From contig MDVS01000020.1 in NCBI GenBank assembly GCA_001940645.1, positions 1-64,000 on the forward strand: DNA of 64,000 bases. The letters are read 5' to 3'. The position numbers and the translations under genes were made by a program. Position 1 is the first letter of the stretch, and every line of letters starts with the position of its first letter. The stretch is from Candidatus Heimdallarchaeota archaeon LC_3. Lineage in GTDB: Archaea; Asgardarchaeota; Heimdallarchaeia; Hodarchaeales; LC-3. Shown piece after piece: positions 9,025 through 18,726 of this stretch. The notes below the pieces were generated by a model. It worked only from the letters and a program-made list of their open reading frames with translations. It was not told the DNA's origin and searched no databases.

Positions 9025-11109
9025 TTAAAGAATTGATGTTTGAGCTTTACCCGCTTCAAATTCGTCTGATTCACCTTGCATACGATAATTGATCTCAATT
9101 TCTTGGTCGATTTCAACAGAATCGAAAGTCCAAGTACGTTTATTACCTTCTGGAACAGATTCATCATCAGCAAGGTCAGACATGTTGTCATCAAGTAGAG
9201 AAAATCCTTCTGGGACAATGTCTCTTATTTTAACATCATTTAGAACCTTATTACCCCGATTTTTATAAATAATTTGTATTTCGTAGATACCAGCTTCAGC
9301 ACCGGGATTGACTGTTTTTCCAAAGGTGATAGCTTTACGAGCGTGAACAACATTTATTGTAGCTCCAGTAAGCCAATCTTCGACTTCACGGACTAAATTT
9401 GGACCGGGTTCAGCTAATTCTGCTGTGATTTCAGCAACACCAGTAAATTCACTATCTGGTTCGGCTTTCAAGGTAGGAGAGTATTTTAATGAGGTTATTT
9501 CTTCTGGACTAATTTCTCTGTTGATTTTGACAATCATTTCATGTTCTTTATCAGCATCCTCAATATCATTAGGTTCATAACTAACTTCATAATCAGTTAT
9601 TTCCTCATCTCCAACCTTAACAGAGATATTATCTGAATCAGCTGGTAAAAACTTACGAGGTAAATGATCTTTAATGGTAAGAGTTGAAAAGGCTAAAGAT
9701 CCAATATTCTGTACTTCTATGGTAGTTGGAATTTGAGTTTCACGGTAAGAATCTACTTCTTCTATTCCATAAGATTTAGAAGCTTTGACATTAGCAACAC
9801 GCATCTCAGTATCGACGACAGTTATCTCGGAAGAAGCTTTGTAAAGTATTTCAGGTTTTACTGTGAAATAAACGTTCTTCTCAAATCTAGGAAGGTCTTC
9901 GTCAACAGTAGTCCAAACTTCACTTTCCCAAGTGGTATTTGACTCAACAAAAACATCACCAGAGCGGAATTCGTGCATAATATAGACTTCATCACCTCTA
10001 GAAATCTTTACATCTCTTAATTCAACTGGGAATTCTGATCGATTGTTGAAAACAAGCTTGCAATTCCAATGATCTGGTCTATCTTCAATTTCGTCAGCTT
10101 CAATATAACTGTAGTTGCGTACTAACCCATCAGATCCATAAACATCTAACGAACTAAAAGCTCCTTCTTGATCTGAGTAAAATGATATTTGAGCTTTTCC
10201 TGTCCTTTTGATTTCAATATCTTCAACAGTAATTAGACATGTAACCTTTAATTCAGCTTCCTCTCCTTTTCCAAGTTTAGGAATCTTCCAAACTAAAGAT
10301 CCTTCTTCAATAGCAGCGTCTCCTAAAGAAACTCTTTGGATTGATACATCGGAAAAATGCACTGGTAATTCTTTGGAGAAGTTAATATCTAGTAATTCCT
10401 TTTCTCCACGCATAATATAGATCAAATTTGTTTGCATTGATTGACCGTAAACTAATACATTTGATGATTCTTCAGTATCTGGAAATGTATCAATTACTTC
10501 ACTAAATCCTATAGTTAATGATTCTTGAATATCTTTTATATCATATTCTTGTATCCATTCTTCTTGAGGTGCTAATTCATTAACATGATATTCTTTTTCT
10601 AAGTTAGTTAAGCCAGGTTCATTGATACTAACATCAATATCCCAAATACGATCAGTTTCACCAGTGTTTTTAATTGAAAATTGACCAGTAGCATCAATAG
10701 TTGGTCTCTCCTCGGAATCATCACCTTCCTGAGGTTCATATATAGAACCATCAAGGTTTATTGTTCCTTTTTGGGTTTCCACTAACATCATACGAAGAGC
10801 GTCTTCACTCTCAGTTTTTCGTTCCGTGGCTGAAGTAATTTCAAGTTGACGCTCATCAGAATCATCATCAGAAAAAGATGAACTGCCCCAAGCACCACCA
10901 GAAGATTTTCTATCAATCCGTTCTTGGACTTTTAGTACAGCTGCTTTTGCTTTATTTTTTGTACCACGATCTCGGTCGTCTGAAGCTTCTTGGAGTGCTC
11001 GTAACGCTTCAACTGTTTCACCAATTTCTCCTAAACGTTCAGCAGCTCTTTGTTTTACTTTTTTGTCATCGTTTTTTAGATCTTTTATAAGATCATCTAC
11101 TTCACTCAT
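9025..11109 (-). CDS. HEAT-repeat protein with DUF11-like beta-domains, about 694 aa
   Basis: Residues 1-70 form two HEAT-type helical repeats (DLIKDLKNDDKKVKQRAAER and TVEALRALQEASDDRDRG), followed by a Ser/Asp-rich linker. The remaining 550 residues are predicted beta-rich and contain repeated immunoglobulin-like units. The last unit (KTVNPGAEAGIYEIQIIYKN with later VKIRDIVPEGFSLL) matches the DUF11/surface-protein repeat pattern. There is no signal peptide or membrane segment, so unlike most DUF11 proteins it seems to be cytosolic. The start is ATG at 11109, preceded by AGGTG; GTG at 11118 is less likely. It lies upstream of the ABC/FtsX pair on the same strand, about 200 bases away. Confidence 0.6.
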   Translation of the reverse strand: MSEVDDLIKDLKNDDKKVKQRAAERLGEIGETVEALRALQEASDDRDRGTKNKAKAAVLKVQERIDRKSSGGAWGSSSFSDDDSDERQLEITSATERKTESEDALRMMLVETQKGTINLDGSIYEPQEGDDSEERPTIDATGQFSIKNTGETDRIWDIDVSINEPGLTNLEKEYHVNELAPQEEWIQEYDIKDIQESLTIGFSEVIDTFPDTEESSNVLVYGQSMQTNLIYIMRGEKELLDINFSKELPVHFSDVSIQRVSLGDAAIEEGSLVWKIPKLGKGEEAELKVTCLITVEDIEIKRTGKAQISFYSDQEGAFSSLDVYGSDGLVRNYSYIEADEIEDRPDHWNCKLVFNNRSEFPVELRDVKISRGDEVYIMHEFRSGDVFVESNTTWESEVWTTVDEDLPRFEKNVYFTVKPEILYKASSEITVVDTEMRVANVKASKSYGIEEVDSYRETQIPTTIEVQNIGSLAFSTLTIKDHLPRKFLPADSDNISVKVGDEEITDYEVSYEPNDIEDADKEHEMIVKINREISPEEITSLKYSPTLKAEPDSEFTGVAEITAELAEPGPNLVREVEDWLTGATINVVHARKAITFGKTVNPGAEAGIYEIQIIYKNRGNKVLNDVKIRDIVPEGFSLLDDNMSDLADDESVPEGNKRTWTFDSVEIDQEIEINYRMQGESDEFEAGKAQTSIL

Positions 11110-11323
11110 ATGATACACCTAATATAATCATTTTGTTAATCTTTACCATGAATAGAGACGAGAATGTTATTTATATTTGATTTTTGCATCATTTTACAGA
11201 TGTATTTGCTGCTTTATCGGTTCTCAATTTTCTTTTTATTTCTTTTGAGGTATAAAAATCATAGAAAATAGTGATAGAATTACTATTAATTATATCTTAA
11301 ATTACAGTTATCAGGTTATAGGA

Positions 11324-12262
11324 ATGACTATTATAATCTTAAGTGGTGGAACTGGTACTCCTAAATTATTAAACGGTTTTAATAAGAAAAAAGATGAATT
11401 CAGTGAAAAAATAGTAGTTATTGCCAATACAGGTGATGATTGGGATTTTTACGGTTTATATGTTTCTCCTGATGTAGATGCTGTTCTTTATCTCCTTTCT
11501 GGTTTGTTAGATACTGATAAATTTTGGGGAATAAAAGATGATTCATTTAATGCTATTGGTAGTCTAAAAAAGCTTCAGGAAGATATTTGGTTTAATTTAG
11601 GTGACAAAGACATGGGAATTTGTCTTTACCGAACAAATTTAATAGCCAATGACTTATCTTTAGTTGAAGTTACAGATAAAATAAGAAAACGTTTAAGAAT
11701 TGACTTTGAAGTATATCCTATGAGTAATGACTCTATTCAAACATATTTCAATACAGAAAAAGGTCGTTTTCATCTGGAGGAATTCTTTATTAAGCATAAG
11801 AACAAATTCGAAATTGAATCAGTAGAATACGTTGGTGCTACTACCGCTAAAGTTCCTGAAGAAATTATTAAATTATTAAAATCCTGTAATATGGTGATTA
11901 TAGGTCCATCAAATCCTATTAGTTCTATAGGACCAATTCTTTATCCTAATTTTAAAAAAGAGTTAAAAAAGATTAATGCACCTATTGTTGTTATTTCCCC
12001 AATCATAGGTAATAAAGCGATTTCAGGACCTACTAAGCAATATCTTCTTTCTCTTGGGTTTGAATCAACACCCGAGGGGATAATAAAATTTTATCAAGAT
12101 ATAGCTGATACCTTTATTTTTCATGAATCTGATGAAAATTACGATTTAATCAAAAAATATCCTGAAAAGAATCTTTTCTTTGAAAATATTCTGTTTTCTA
12201 AAGAAGAAGCAGTATTGGATTTTGTAGATACATTACTTAGGATGAAAAGAGAAAAAGATTAG
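11324..12262 (+). CDS. cofD: 2-phospho-L-lactate transferase (F420 biosynthesis)
   Basis: CofD joins the phospholactyl (or phosphoenolpyruvyl) guanylyl donor to Fo in coenzyme F420 synthesis. The family motifs are clear: SGGTGTPKLL at the N-terminus, the NTGDD motif, SPDVDAVLYLLSG, the NDLSLVEVT stretch, IGPSNPISSIGPIL and SGPTKQYLLSLG near the C-terminus. Length of 312 residues is normal. An AGGT motif lies eight bases before the ATG. No other cof gene is adjacent; an F420-dependent-nitroreductase-like protein is encoded at 22017-22508. Confidence 0.92.
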   Translation: MTIIILSGGTGTPKLLNGFNKKKDEFSEKIVVIANTGDDWDFYGLYVSPDVDAVLYLLSGLLDTDKFWGIKDDSFNAIGSLKKLQEDIWFNLGDKDMGICLYRTNLIANDLSLVEVTDKIRKRLRIDFEVYPMSNDSIQTYFNTEKGRFHLEEFFIKHKNKFEIESVEYVGATTAKVPEEIIKLLKSCNMVIIGPSNPISSIGPILYPNFKKELKKINAPIVVISPIIGNKAISGPTKQYLLSLGFESTPEGIIKFYQDIADTFIFHESDENYDLIKKYPEKNLFFENILFSKEEAVLDFVDTLLRMKREKD

Positions 12263-12275
12263 CTAAAATCAATAA

Positions 12276-12791
12276 TTATCCTTTGTAAGGGATGTTTTTC
12301 GCTTCGCAACGTTTTTTCAATACATTACCTAAATTTTTCCTTGTTTTATCACTTGCCTTTTTTAATTGAAGTTTTATTTTCTCGGTATGACTTTTGCTTG
12401 TAATAAAAATCTTACCTGATCTCTCGGTGTAAGAAACTTCAAGAATTCGTCCCCAAGAGACTGTATGTTTTCCTTGAGAAATCCCATCAGCCTGAACCTG
12501 AACTGGAGGTAATTCTCGAACATAAATTAATATTAGAAAGAGAATTGGCCAAGTAATTATAACTAATGCAAAAACTCCCGAATCTGTTTTTGCTGTATCA
12601 CTACCTCCAAAAAATATTATAAAAATAAGCCATAAGATAAAATAAGAAGGTACGGCTAAAATTAAACCCCTATAGATTGAAAAGCCAAAAACTGAATAAA
12701 TTTTTGAAAAGAAGACAGATTGTCTATCCTTATTAGTTAAAGAGAAAAGTTCTTCTTTTGAGATATCTGTTAGGGTACGTTTTGATTCCAT
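12276..12791 (-). CDS. Membrane protein with a PH-like C-terminal domain
   Basis: A GAGGTGA ribosome-binding site at 12800-12806 sits eight bases before the ATG at 12791, so I prefer this start (171 residues) over the TTG at 12878. The protein has two membrane helices (about residues 41-67 and 75-96) and a C-terminal beta-rich domain with QADGISQG, VSWGRILEVSYTERSGKIFITS and EKIKLQ. That pattern resembles bacterial/archaeal PH-like domains fused to membrane helices (YdbT/PH_2 style). Function unknown. It is convergent with cofD, 13 bases apart. Confidence 0.5.
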   Translation of the reverse strand: MESKRTLTDISKEELFSLTNKDRQSVFFSKIYSVFGFSIYRGLILAVPSYFILWLIFIIFFGGSDTAKTDSGVFALVIITWPILFLILIYVRELPPVQVQADGISQGKHTVSWGRILEVSYTERSGKIFITSKSHTEKIKLQLKKASDKTRKNLGNVLKKRCEAKNIPYKG

Positions 12792-13101
12792 ATATTGATT
12801 CACCTCAAAAAATATTGTTAAATTGCTTAATAAGACTAAGTAAACCATTAGAAAAATAAATAAAAACTTATTTAACAAGTATTTACAGATATGTTTTTGA
12901 AAAAAAAAAGGAAAAAATTATTATTCCCAAATAACTCTAAGTTTAAGTTACTTGAGCTATTTTAACAAAGATTGATATTGGAATACTATTAAAACATTAA
13001 GATTAAAAAGAAATATAAACTACAATTACAAACTCAACAAAACGACTATAGAAACGAATTTTTTGATAAAAAAGGGAAAAAAACAACCATAGGAACAAAC
13101 C

Positions 13102-13236
13102 ATGAGTATTGACGATAAAAAATCAAAAACGGTTGTATTAAAATTATGTTTATTGGATGATAACCCTATAGGAAAGGGTTTCATGGCACAATCCAATTAT
13201 ATCTTAACCACAATAAAGGGAGAAATTATACAATGA
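13102..13236 (+). pseudogene. 44-codon truncated copy of the adjacent GTPase N-terminus
   Basis: The ATG at 13102 opens a 44-codon frame whose first 26 residues parallel the next gene: MSIDDKKSKTVVLKLCLLDD against MSTDGKKAKTVVLKICLLGD. The P-loop is damaged (DDNPIGKG instead of GDGAVGKT) and homology ends there, so it cannot be a GTPase. Its TGA (13234-13236) overlaps the ATG of the intact gene (13233-13235) in an ATGA arrangement, and an AGGA motif precedes it, so it may still be translated. The nucleotide match is moderate, so the duplication is not recent. It may be a relic, or a kept leader peptide. Confidence 0.6.
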
Positions 13237-13817
13237 GTACTGACGGGAAGAAAGCTAAGACAGTTGTTCTAAAAATATGCTTATTAGGTGATGGTGCTGT
13301 TGGAAAAACAAGTCTACGAACAAGATATCTTGGAGAAGGGTTTACCACACAGTATTCTGAAACGATTGGTGCTGATTTCGCCCTTAAATTCGCTAAACTT
13401 GATGATTTATTAATCAAACACCAAATTTGGGACATAGCAGGGCAACCCCGATATACCCAAGTAAGGAGTATCCTTTTTGATCGTTCAGATGGTGGACTTT
13501 TACTATTCGATTTATCTAATCGTGATTCTTTAACCTCTGTCGAAAACTGGATAAAAACTTATGTCCAATATGCAGGTGTTGGAGCTGTTATCCTTATTGG
13601 CAATAAAAGTGACTTACGTGACGGGAATGAAGTCTCAGGACTCGTAACAAAGGAAGAGGGTGAAGAAATGGCAAAGAATCTTGGTGAGAAATATAATCGT
13701 CACATCCCTTACTTAGAAACTTCAGCTAAATCTGGAGAAAATGTTGATAAAGCATTTGATATTTTAGCTCAAACTTATTTTAAATTATCAAATAAAAGCT
13801 TAAGCGGTAATGATTAA
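13233..13817 (+). CDS. Rab/Ras-family small GTPase
   Basis: A 194-residue GTPase with all five G motifs: P-loop GDGAVGKT (19-26), switch I Thr 44 in ETIGADF, DIAGQ (67-71), NKSD (124-127) and ETSAK (162-166). The Trp before DIAGQ and the ETIGADF switch region give it a Rab-like look. The C-terminus (KSLSGND) has no cysteine, so it cannot be prenylated in the eukaryotic way. A GGGAG motif lies ten bases upstream, inside the preceding truncated copy. The catalytic Gln of DxxGQ is present, so it is likely a competent switch. Such GTPases are typical of Asgard archaea. The window encodes two roadblock proteins but no obvious GEF. Confidence 0.93.
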   Translation: MSTDGKKAKTVVLKICLLGDGAVGKTSLRTRYLGEGFTTQYSETIGADFALKFAKLDDLLIKHQIWDIAGQPRYTQVRSILFDRSDGGLLLFDLSNRDSLTSVENWIKTYVQYAGVGAVILIGNKSDLRDGNEVSGLVTKEEGEEMAKNLGEKYNRHIPYLETSAKSGENVDKAFDILAQTYFKLSNKSLSGND

Positions 13818-14138
13818 CTTTTATTTCATAGGTTTTTATTAAATTATATCATCTTAATTTTTGATTTTCTTTTAACGATTAATATTTTACATAAAGTTTA
13901 ATCTGATCATCAGAAATAGAATTATTTGAATTTGACCGACATTTAGCAATCCCAAATAAAAAATATGTTAATTATTGATTTTTAGGACCAAAAATGATGC
14001 CAAATACACTCATAAAAAATTCCAGACTCCGGTCTTGTAATTCACTCTTCAAAATAAGGTACATTTGACTATATCGAAACATTTAGCTAAAATCGGTAAG
14101 AAGAACGCTTTCTTTATCCAAGCTGGAGTAGTTCACTG
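13818..14138. other. Intergenic region between convergent genes
   Basis: About 320 AT-rich bases between two convergent genes. I see a short weak hairpin around 14032-14044 (AGAC, four-base loop, GTCT) and nothing else that reads as an RNA gene or reading frame. Confidence 0.4.
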
Positions 14139-15395
14139 TTAGATATCTTTACTATTCTGGTAGAAATGAATCATTCTTTGTATAAAGAATAAAATTTCTT
14201 CTAAATCACTATTATCTATCCTTTTCGATACCCTTTTTAATTTACGTTCATATCTTTTAGCTAGGTAATAAATATAATCGTTATCACTTGCTTCAGCAAG
14301 TTCCCAAGCATTTGTTAAAAGATTTAGGAATATTAGATCACTTTTTTTGGTATAGAGATAAATCCAAAGAGCTTTTAAGACTAAAACTAAAATCGTTAAT
14401 CCAACATATCCTAATTTTTTACAATGTCCATAAATCTCTTCTAAGTGTGCTTCTGCATCTTCTAATATAATTTCATCTTTATCTTGATTGAAATTTATCA
14501 AATCAAGTTGAAAAAGTAAAAGAATAACATTTATTAAAGCTGTATCACTTAATTTATCTTTTTTGTTATACATATCTTCTAATAGTTCTCTTGCTAGATC
14601 GTATTTTTCTTCAAAAAGAGTTTTTTGGGCATTAAAAATTATTAATTGATTGTGCGTTCCTATTTTTTGAATATTGGTTCGCATTAACTGATAGATCATT
14701 TTAATATTAATTTCATCTTTCAAATTAAGAAAAAGTTGTCCAAGTTCAAATGTCAAATTCAATTTTCTAATTTTGAAATGCTCAATTAGTTCTAATGATT
14801 CTAAAAATGTTTTATGGGCTTCAACATAGTTTTTTTGGGCAAGATATATTGAACCTAATTGCTGAAGGCAATACGCTCTGTTTGAATGATCATGAATTTT
14901 TTTAGTAATAATGACAGCTTTTTCATACAAATCTTGGCTTACATTTAGATTTAATTGTAATAAATAGATATCACCAAGATGTCTTAAACCAAGTACTATC
15001 ATTCTAGGCATAGAAGCTATTGTAGCAGTAGAAATTACATTTTTATAAATATTTAGTGCCTTTTTTGTTCTTCCTACTAAAAATTCCAAATCTCCTACCT
15101 GAATATTAAGTAATAATAACAGTGGCGCAGCTTGGAGTTTATTCAATCTTTTTCTTAAATTGCTATAAATATTATGTGCTGTAATTGAATCTTTTTCTAA
15201 ATAAGTTGTTTTTCCTAAATATAATTGGGCAATTGAAATAAAAAATCGATTTTCAGTTGATTTCAAGGTGTTAATTAAATCTAAAGTTAATTGTTGAGCT
15301 ATTTCAACATCTGTATCTAGAAGTAATATTATCCTTAAAATCGTGGGAATTATTAAAGAATCAGCATCTAGTTGTTGATCGGACGTTTCTCTCAA
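14139..15395 (-). pseudogene. TPR protein, C-terminal piece after a tandem duplication
   Basis: This frame holds the C-terminal 418 residues of a TPR-like helical protein with repeats such as AYCLQQLGSIYLAQKNYVEA. Its first codon is not a natural start: the sequence enters mid-protein at a residue run that also occurs inside the upstream frame. A 725-bp block (14704-15428) is repeated at 15435-16159 with a 731-bp offset; since 731 is not a multiple of three, the upstream reading frame is lost at the junction. Removing one copy gives one continuous frame of 594 codons from 16654 to 14139. As it stands this piece is probably not translated, unless the assembly is wrong. Confidence 0.7.
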
Positions 15396-16159
15396 TGCAA
15401 AAGTATAAAATTGATTACATTTGACATCTTGGTGATATTAATTTCATCTTTCAAATTAAGAAAAAGTTGTCCAAGTTCAAATGTCAAATTCAATTTTCTA
15501 ATTTTGAAATGCTCAATTAGTTCTAATGATTCTAAAAATGTTTTATGGGCTTCAACATAGTTTTTTTGGGCAAGATATATTGAACCTAATTGCTGAAGGC
15601 AATACGCTCTGTTTGAATGATCATGAATTTTTTTAGTAATAATGACAGCTTTTTCATACAAATCTTGGCTTACATTTAGATTTAATTGTAATAAATAGAT
15701 ATCACCAAGATGTCTTAAACCAAGTACTATCATTCTAGGCATAGAAGCTATTGTAGCAGTAGAAATTACATTTTTATAAATATTTAGTGCCTTTTTTGTT
15801 CTTCCTACTAAAAATTCCAAATCTCCTACCTGAATATTAAGTAATAATAACAGTGGCGCAGCTTGGAGTTTATTCAATCTTTTTCTTAAATTGCTATAAA
15901 TATTATGTGCTGTAATTGAATCTTTTTCTAAATAAGTTGTTTTTCCTAAATATAATTGGGCAATTGAAATAAAAAATCGATTTTCAGTTGATTTCAAGGT
16001 GTTAATTAAATCTAAAGTTAATTGTTGAGCTATTTCAACATCTGTATCTAGAAGTAATATTATCCTTAAAATCGTGGGAATTATTAAAGAATCAGCATCT
16101 AGTTGTTGATCGGACGTTTCTCTCAATGCAAAAGTATAAAATTGATTACATTTGACATC
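14704..16159. repeat. Direct tandem duplication, two 725-bp copies with a 6-bp spacer
   Basis: Copy one is 14704-15428 and copy two is 15435-16159. They are separated by the six bases TTGGTG and appear identical wherever I compared them line by line. The offset of 731 bases breaks the reading frame of the TPR gene. Flanking bases differ directly outside the copies. No transposase, terminal inverted repeat or target-site duplication is seen, so it looks like a simple tandem duplication or an assembly artefact. Confidence 0.9.
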
Positions 16160-16654
16160 ATTTCCTTTTAAATCAAACAAATATGATTTTATCCCAAAAT
16201 AGTTAATAAGTAATTGTGATCTCTCTTTAGATTCACCAATTCCGTGCTTTTCCAGATAGATTTTGATAGCTTCAAGGTTTTGGTTTACTTTACTAATATT
16301 TCCAGTAAACAAGATATGAAATAAATTCTCCAAACAGAGTGTATAGAAATAATTAATTTTTTGCTTTGATAATCTGTTTCTAAATAGTTGATATTCATCT
16401 AGTTTTCCTTTCCATAGAGCATAAAAAGCGCCTATATAGAGTAAATTTTCATTGACTATTTTATTTCTATTGATTGCCATTTTATTAACAAAAAAATCCG
16501 ATAGCGATAATTCACTAGTAATTTTATCGTTTCTGTTATCTTTAAACTCTTTAAAAATATTATTTAGATATTCTATAGCTGAAAACTCTTCCTTTTGTAA
16601 CAGACTCTTCAATTCAGGTAAATTTTCTAGAAGTTCACTTGAAATTTCTGTCAT
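15392..16654 (-). pseudogene. TPR protein, N-terminal piece truncated by a tandem duplication
   Basis: Starts at a natural ATG (16654) and encodes 420 residues: an alpha-helical N-terminal 150 residues, then TPR-like helical pairs. The frame runs through the whole upstream repeat copy, then enters the lower copy out of frame and ends after a short foreign tail (TKMSNVINFILLH). The undamaged protein would be about 594 residues and resembles MalT/SARP-type helical repeat scaffolds. No catalytic motif is visible. If the duplication is real, the cell makes a truncated protein. Confidence 0.7.
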
Positions 16655-16949
16655 TTTGATGAATTCACTAAATCTATAATGTAAGAAAATATTTTATTTA
16701 AATAATTTAATTTTTCAAATAAATAAATACTTGTTATTTAAATTATTGAATATATAAAACAATATTAGAGATTTTATAAGCATTAAAACGATTTTTAGGT
16801 AAAAAAAATTGCCTTGAATTGCTTGAGAATTAATTAAAACCCAAGTAAAAACAATAAATTTTTCATTACTATATTAATATAATATTTTTCAAAATACATT
16901 ACGTTAAAAGCTTTTCATGCCATTTTTGAGAGTAACAGGTTGTTAATTT

Positions 16950-17945
16950 ATGGATAAAAATTTACAAATGCGTGTTTATGATTCAGTAATTGATGCAATA
17001 GGTTGGACTCCAATTATTAAAATGAAACAGATTTTTTCTGATAATAACGTATATCTAAAATCTGAATTTCTTAATCCTGGAGGAAGTATAAAGGATCGAG
17101 TTGGAGTTTATATGCTCCAAGAGGCTGAAAAACAAGGAATTATTACCCCTGGTCAATACATAATCGAACCAAGTTCTGGAAATACTGGCGTAGGGTTGGC
17201 ACTAATGTGTGCACTCCGTGGATATAAGCTTATAATTACAATGCCTGATAAGATGAGTAAAGAAAAAATTCAAGGATTAAAAGCATTTGGTGCAGAAGTA
17301 ATTATTTGTCCCACAGCGATTGAGCCGGAAGATCCCCGTTCATATTATAGAATGGCAGAAACAATAGCAAAAGAAAAAAATGGTTGGGTACCAAATCAGT
17401 ATTTCAATCAAGATAATCCTCAAGCTCATTATTTAACAACAGGGCCAGAAATCTGGGAACAGACTGAAGGAAAAGTAACTCACTTTGTTTGTAGCGTTGG
17501 AACAGGCGGGACAATAACTGGTGTGGGAAGATATTTAAAGGAAGAAAACCCTAATGTTCAAATTATTGGAGCAGATGCAGTTGGAAGCATCTTGAAAGAA
17601 GCACATGAACATCCAGAACACAAATATAATCCTGCAAATGTTTCCACTTATCTCACTGAAGGAATAGGAGAAGATTTTATCCCAGATACTCTTGATATGG
17701 ATGTTGTAGATAAATTCTATACCGTTACAGACGAAGAAGCCTTTTTAACAACTAGAGAAGTAGTTCGTAAAGAAGGACTGTTAATTGGTGGTTCTGGTGG
17801 AGCAGCTGTTCATGTTGTAAAGCAAATTTCAAAAAATCTAAAAAATGATGATGTAGTTGTTGTTATTACACCTGATGGTTCCCAAAAATATTATTCCAAA
17901 ATATTTAATGATGATTGGATGAAGGAAAAAGGATTTCTTCATTAA
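16950..17945 (+). CDS. cysK: Cysteine synthase / PLP-dependent beta-replacement enzyme
   Basis: Forms cysteine from O-acetylserine (or O-phosphoserine) and sulfide. The PLP lysine is Lys48 in the motif LNPGGSIKDR, followed by the substrate loop SSGNTGVGLAL and the phosphate-binding GTGGTITG. The family's C-terminal SGG motif (LIGGSGGAAV) is present. Length of 331 residues suits CysK or a cystathionine beta-synthase core without CBS domains. An AGGTTG motif lies upstream of the ATG. The exact substrate cannot be decided from motifs alone. It is convergent with the hypothetical gene at 17959. Confidence 0.88.
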   Translation: MDKNLQMRVYDSVIDAIGWTPIIKMKQIFSDNNVYLKSEFLNPGGSIKDRVGVYMLQEAEKQGIITPGQYIIEPSSGNTGVGLALMCALRGYKLIITMPDKMSKEKIQGLKAFGAEVIICPTAIEPEDPRSYYRMAETIAKEKNGWVPNQYFNQDNPQAHYLTTGPEIWEQTEGKVTHFVCSVGTGGTITGVGRYLKEENPNVQIIGADAVGSILKEAHEHPEHKYNPANVSTYLTEGIGEDFIPDTLDMDVVDKFYTVTDEEAFLTTREVVRKEGLLIGGSGGAAVHVVKQISKNLKNDDVVVVITPDGSQKYYSKIFNDDWMKEKGFLH

Positions 17946-17958
17946 ATCTTCTTAGAAA

Positions 17959-18666
17959 CTAATTAGGAGGGTTTTGATAGTATTTAAAATAGTGTACTTC
18001 ATCATTGAATTCAGTTTCATAGCTTTCTGGTCTTAATGTATTATCAAATTTCTCTGTTCTAGTTAATTGATATAAACACTTTATTATTTCAACAGGCAAA
18101 CCATCTCTTGAGGCTATTAAATAAATTTGGTCATTTTCTTCAATGATTCGATGTATATTAAGATGTAAAGCTTCACAAGCGTCTTCGAAATCCAAAATAT
18201 CAATATTATTTAAATTAAATTTATCAGAATATTTTTTGATGTCTTTGGATCTAATTGGATCGTAAGGTTTGATTGATCCTGTTTCTAAGAATTTACGAAT
18301 TTTATTTGGTATGTTTTCAAAAGGTATAGTAATACCAACTTCTTTGGCAATTTTTATTATTGTTAGAGGATTAGGAAATGCAGGTTCTGAATCAAAATAA
18401 ACCAGCCATTTTAATTCATGTAGATCATCCAAAATTTTTTCTATGTCTGTATCACTATAATTAGGCAAATCTACGGGGTAATTTTTAAATTCGTAATAAA
18501 ATACATTTGAATAATACTTCAAGCAATGTCCAAGATATTTTCTAAAATCTTTTTCAGACGGTTCCTTCATTTTATTACCATATAAAGTTTCAGAAATATA
18601 TATTATATATAGGTTTTTTGAATTTTGAATTGTGCAAAAAATTGAAGGAATTTTTTCAAAATACAT
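17959..18666 (-). CDS. Hypothetical protein, 235 aa
   Basis: Not recognised. It is mostly helical, charged, and has no signal peptide or membrane segment. The first 32 residues are hydrophobic and tyrosine-rich; the better start may be an internal ATG at 18570 (MKEPSEKDF), which gives 203 residues. The region FDSEPAFPNPLTIIKIAKEVG could be a helix-turn-helix-like segment, but I would not assign it. It runs divergently from the polytopic membrane protein gene that follows. Confidence 0.4.
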   Translation of the reverse strand: MYFEKIPSIFCTIQNSKNLYIIYISETLYGNKMKEPSEKDFRKYLGHCLKYYSNVFYYEFKNYPVDLPNYSDTDIEKILDDLHELKWLVYFDSEPAFPNPLTIIKIAKEVGITIPFENIPNKIRKFLETGSIKPYDPIRSKDIKKYSDKFNLNNIDILDFEDACEALHLNIHRIIEENDQIYLIASRDGLPVEIIKCLYQLTRTEKFDNTLRPESYETEFNDEVHYFKYYQNPPN

Positions 18667-18726
18667 ATATCCAATTTTATTTGATTCTCCTGATTAATCT
18701 ATATTTAAAATGATTAGAGGAGTTTT

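Noticed and set aside
13233..13817. C-terminal prenylation of the Rab-like GTPase
   Set aside because: The C-terminus has no cysteine.
14032..14044. Short hairpin AGAC/GTCT considered as a terminator or attachment site
   Set aside because: The stem is only four bases and has no T-tract or repeated partner.
14704..16159. Insertion sequence as the cause of the repeat in the TPR gene
   Set aside because: The repeated block is part of the TPR gene itself; there is no transposase, terminal inverted repeat or target-site duplication.
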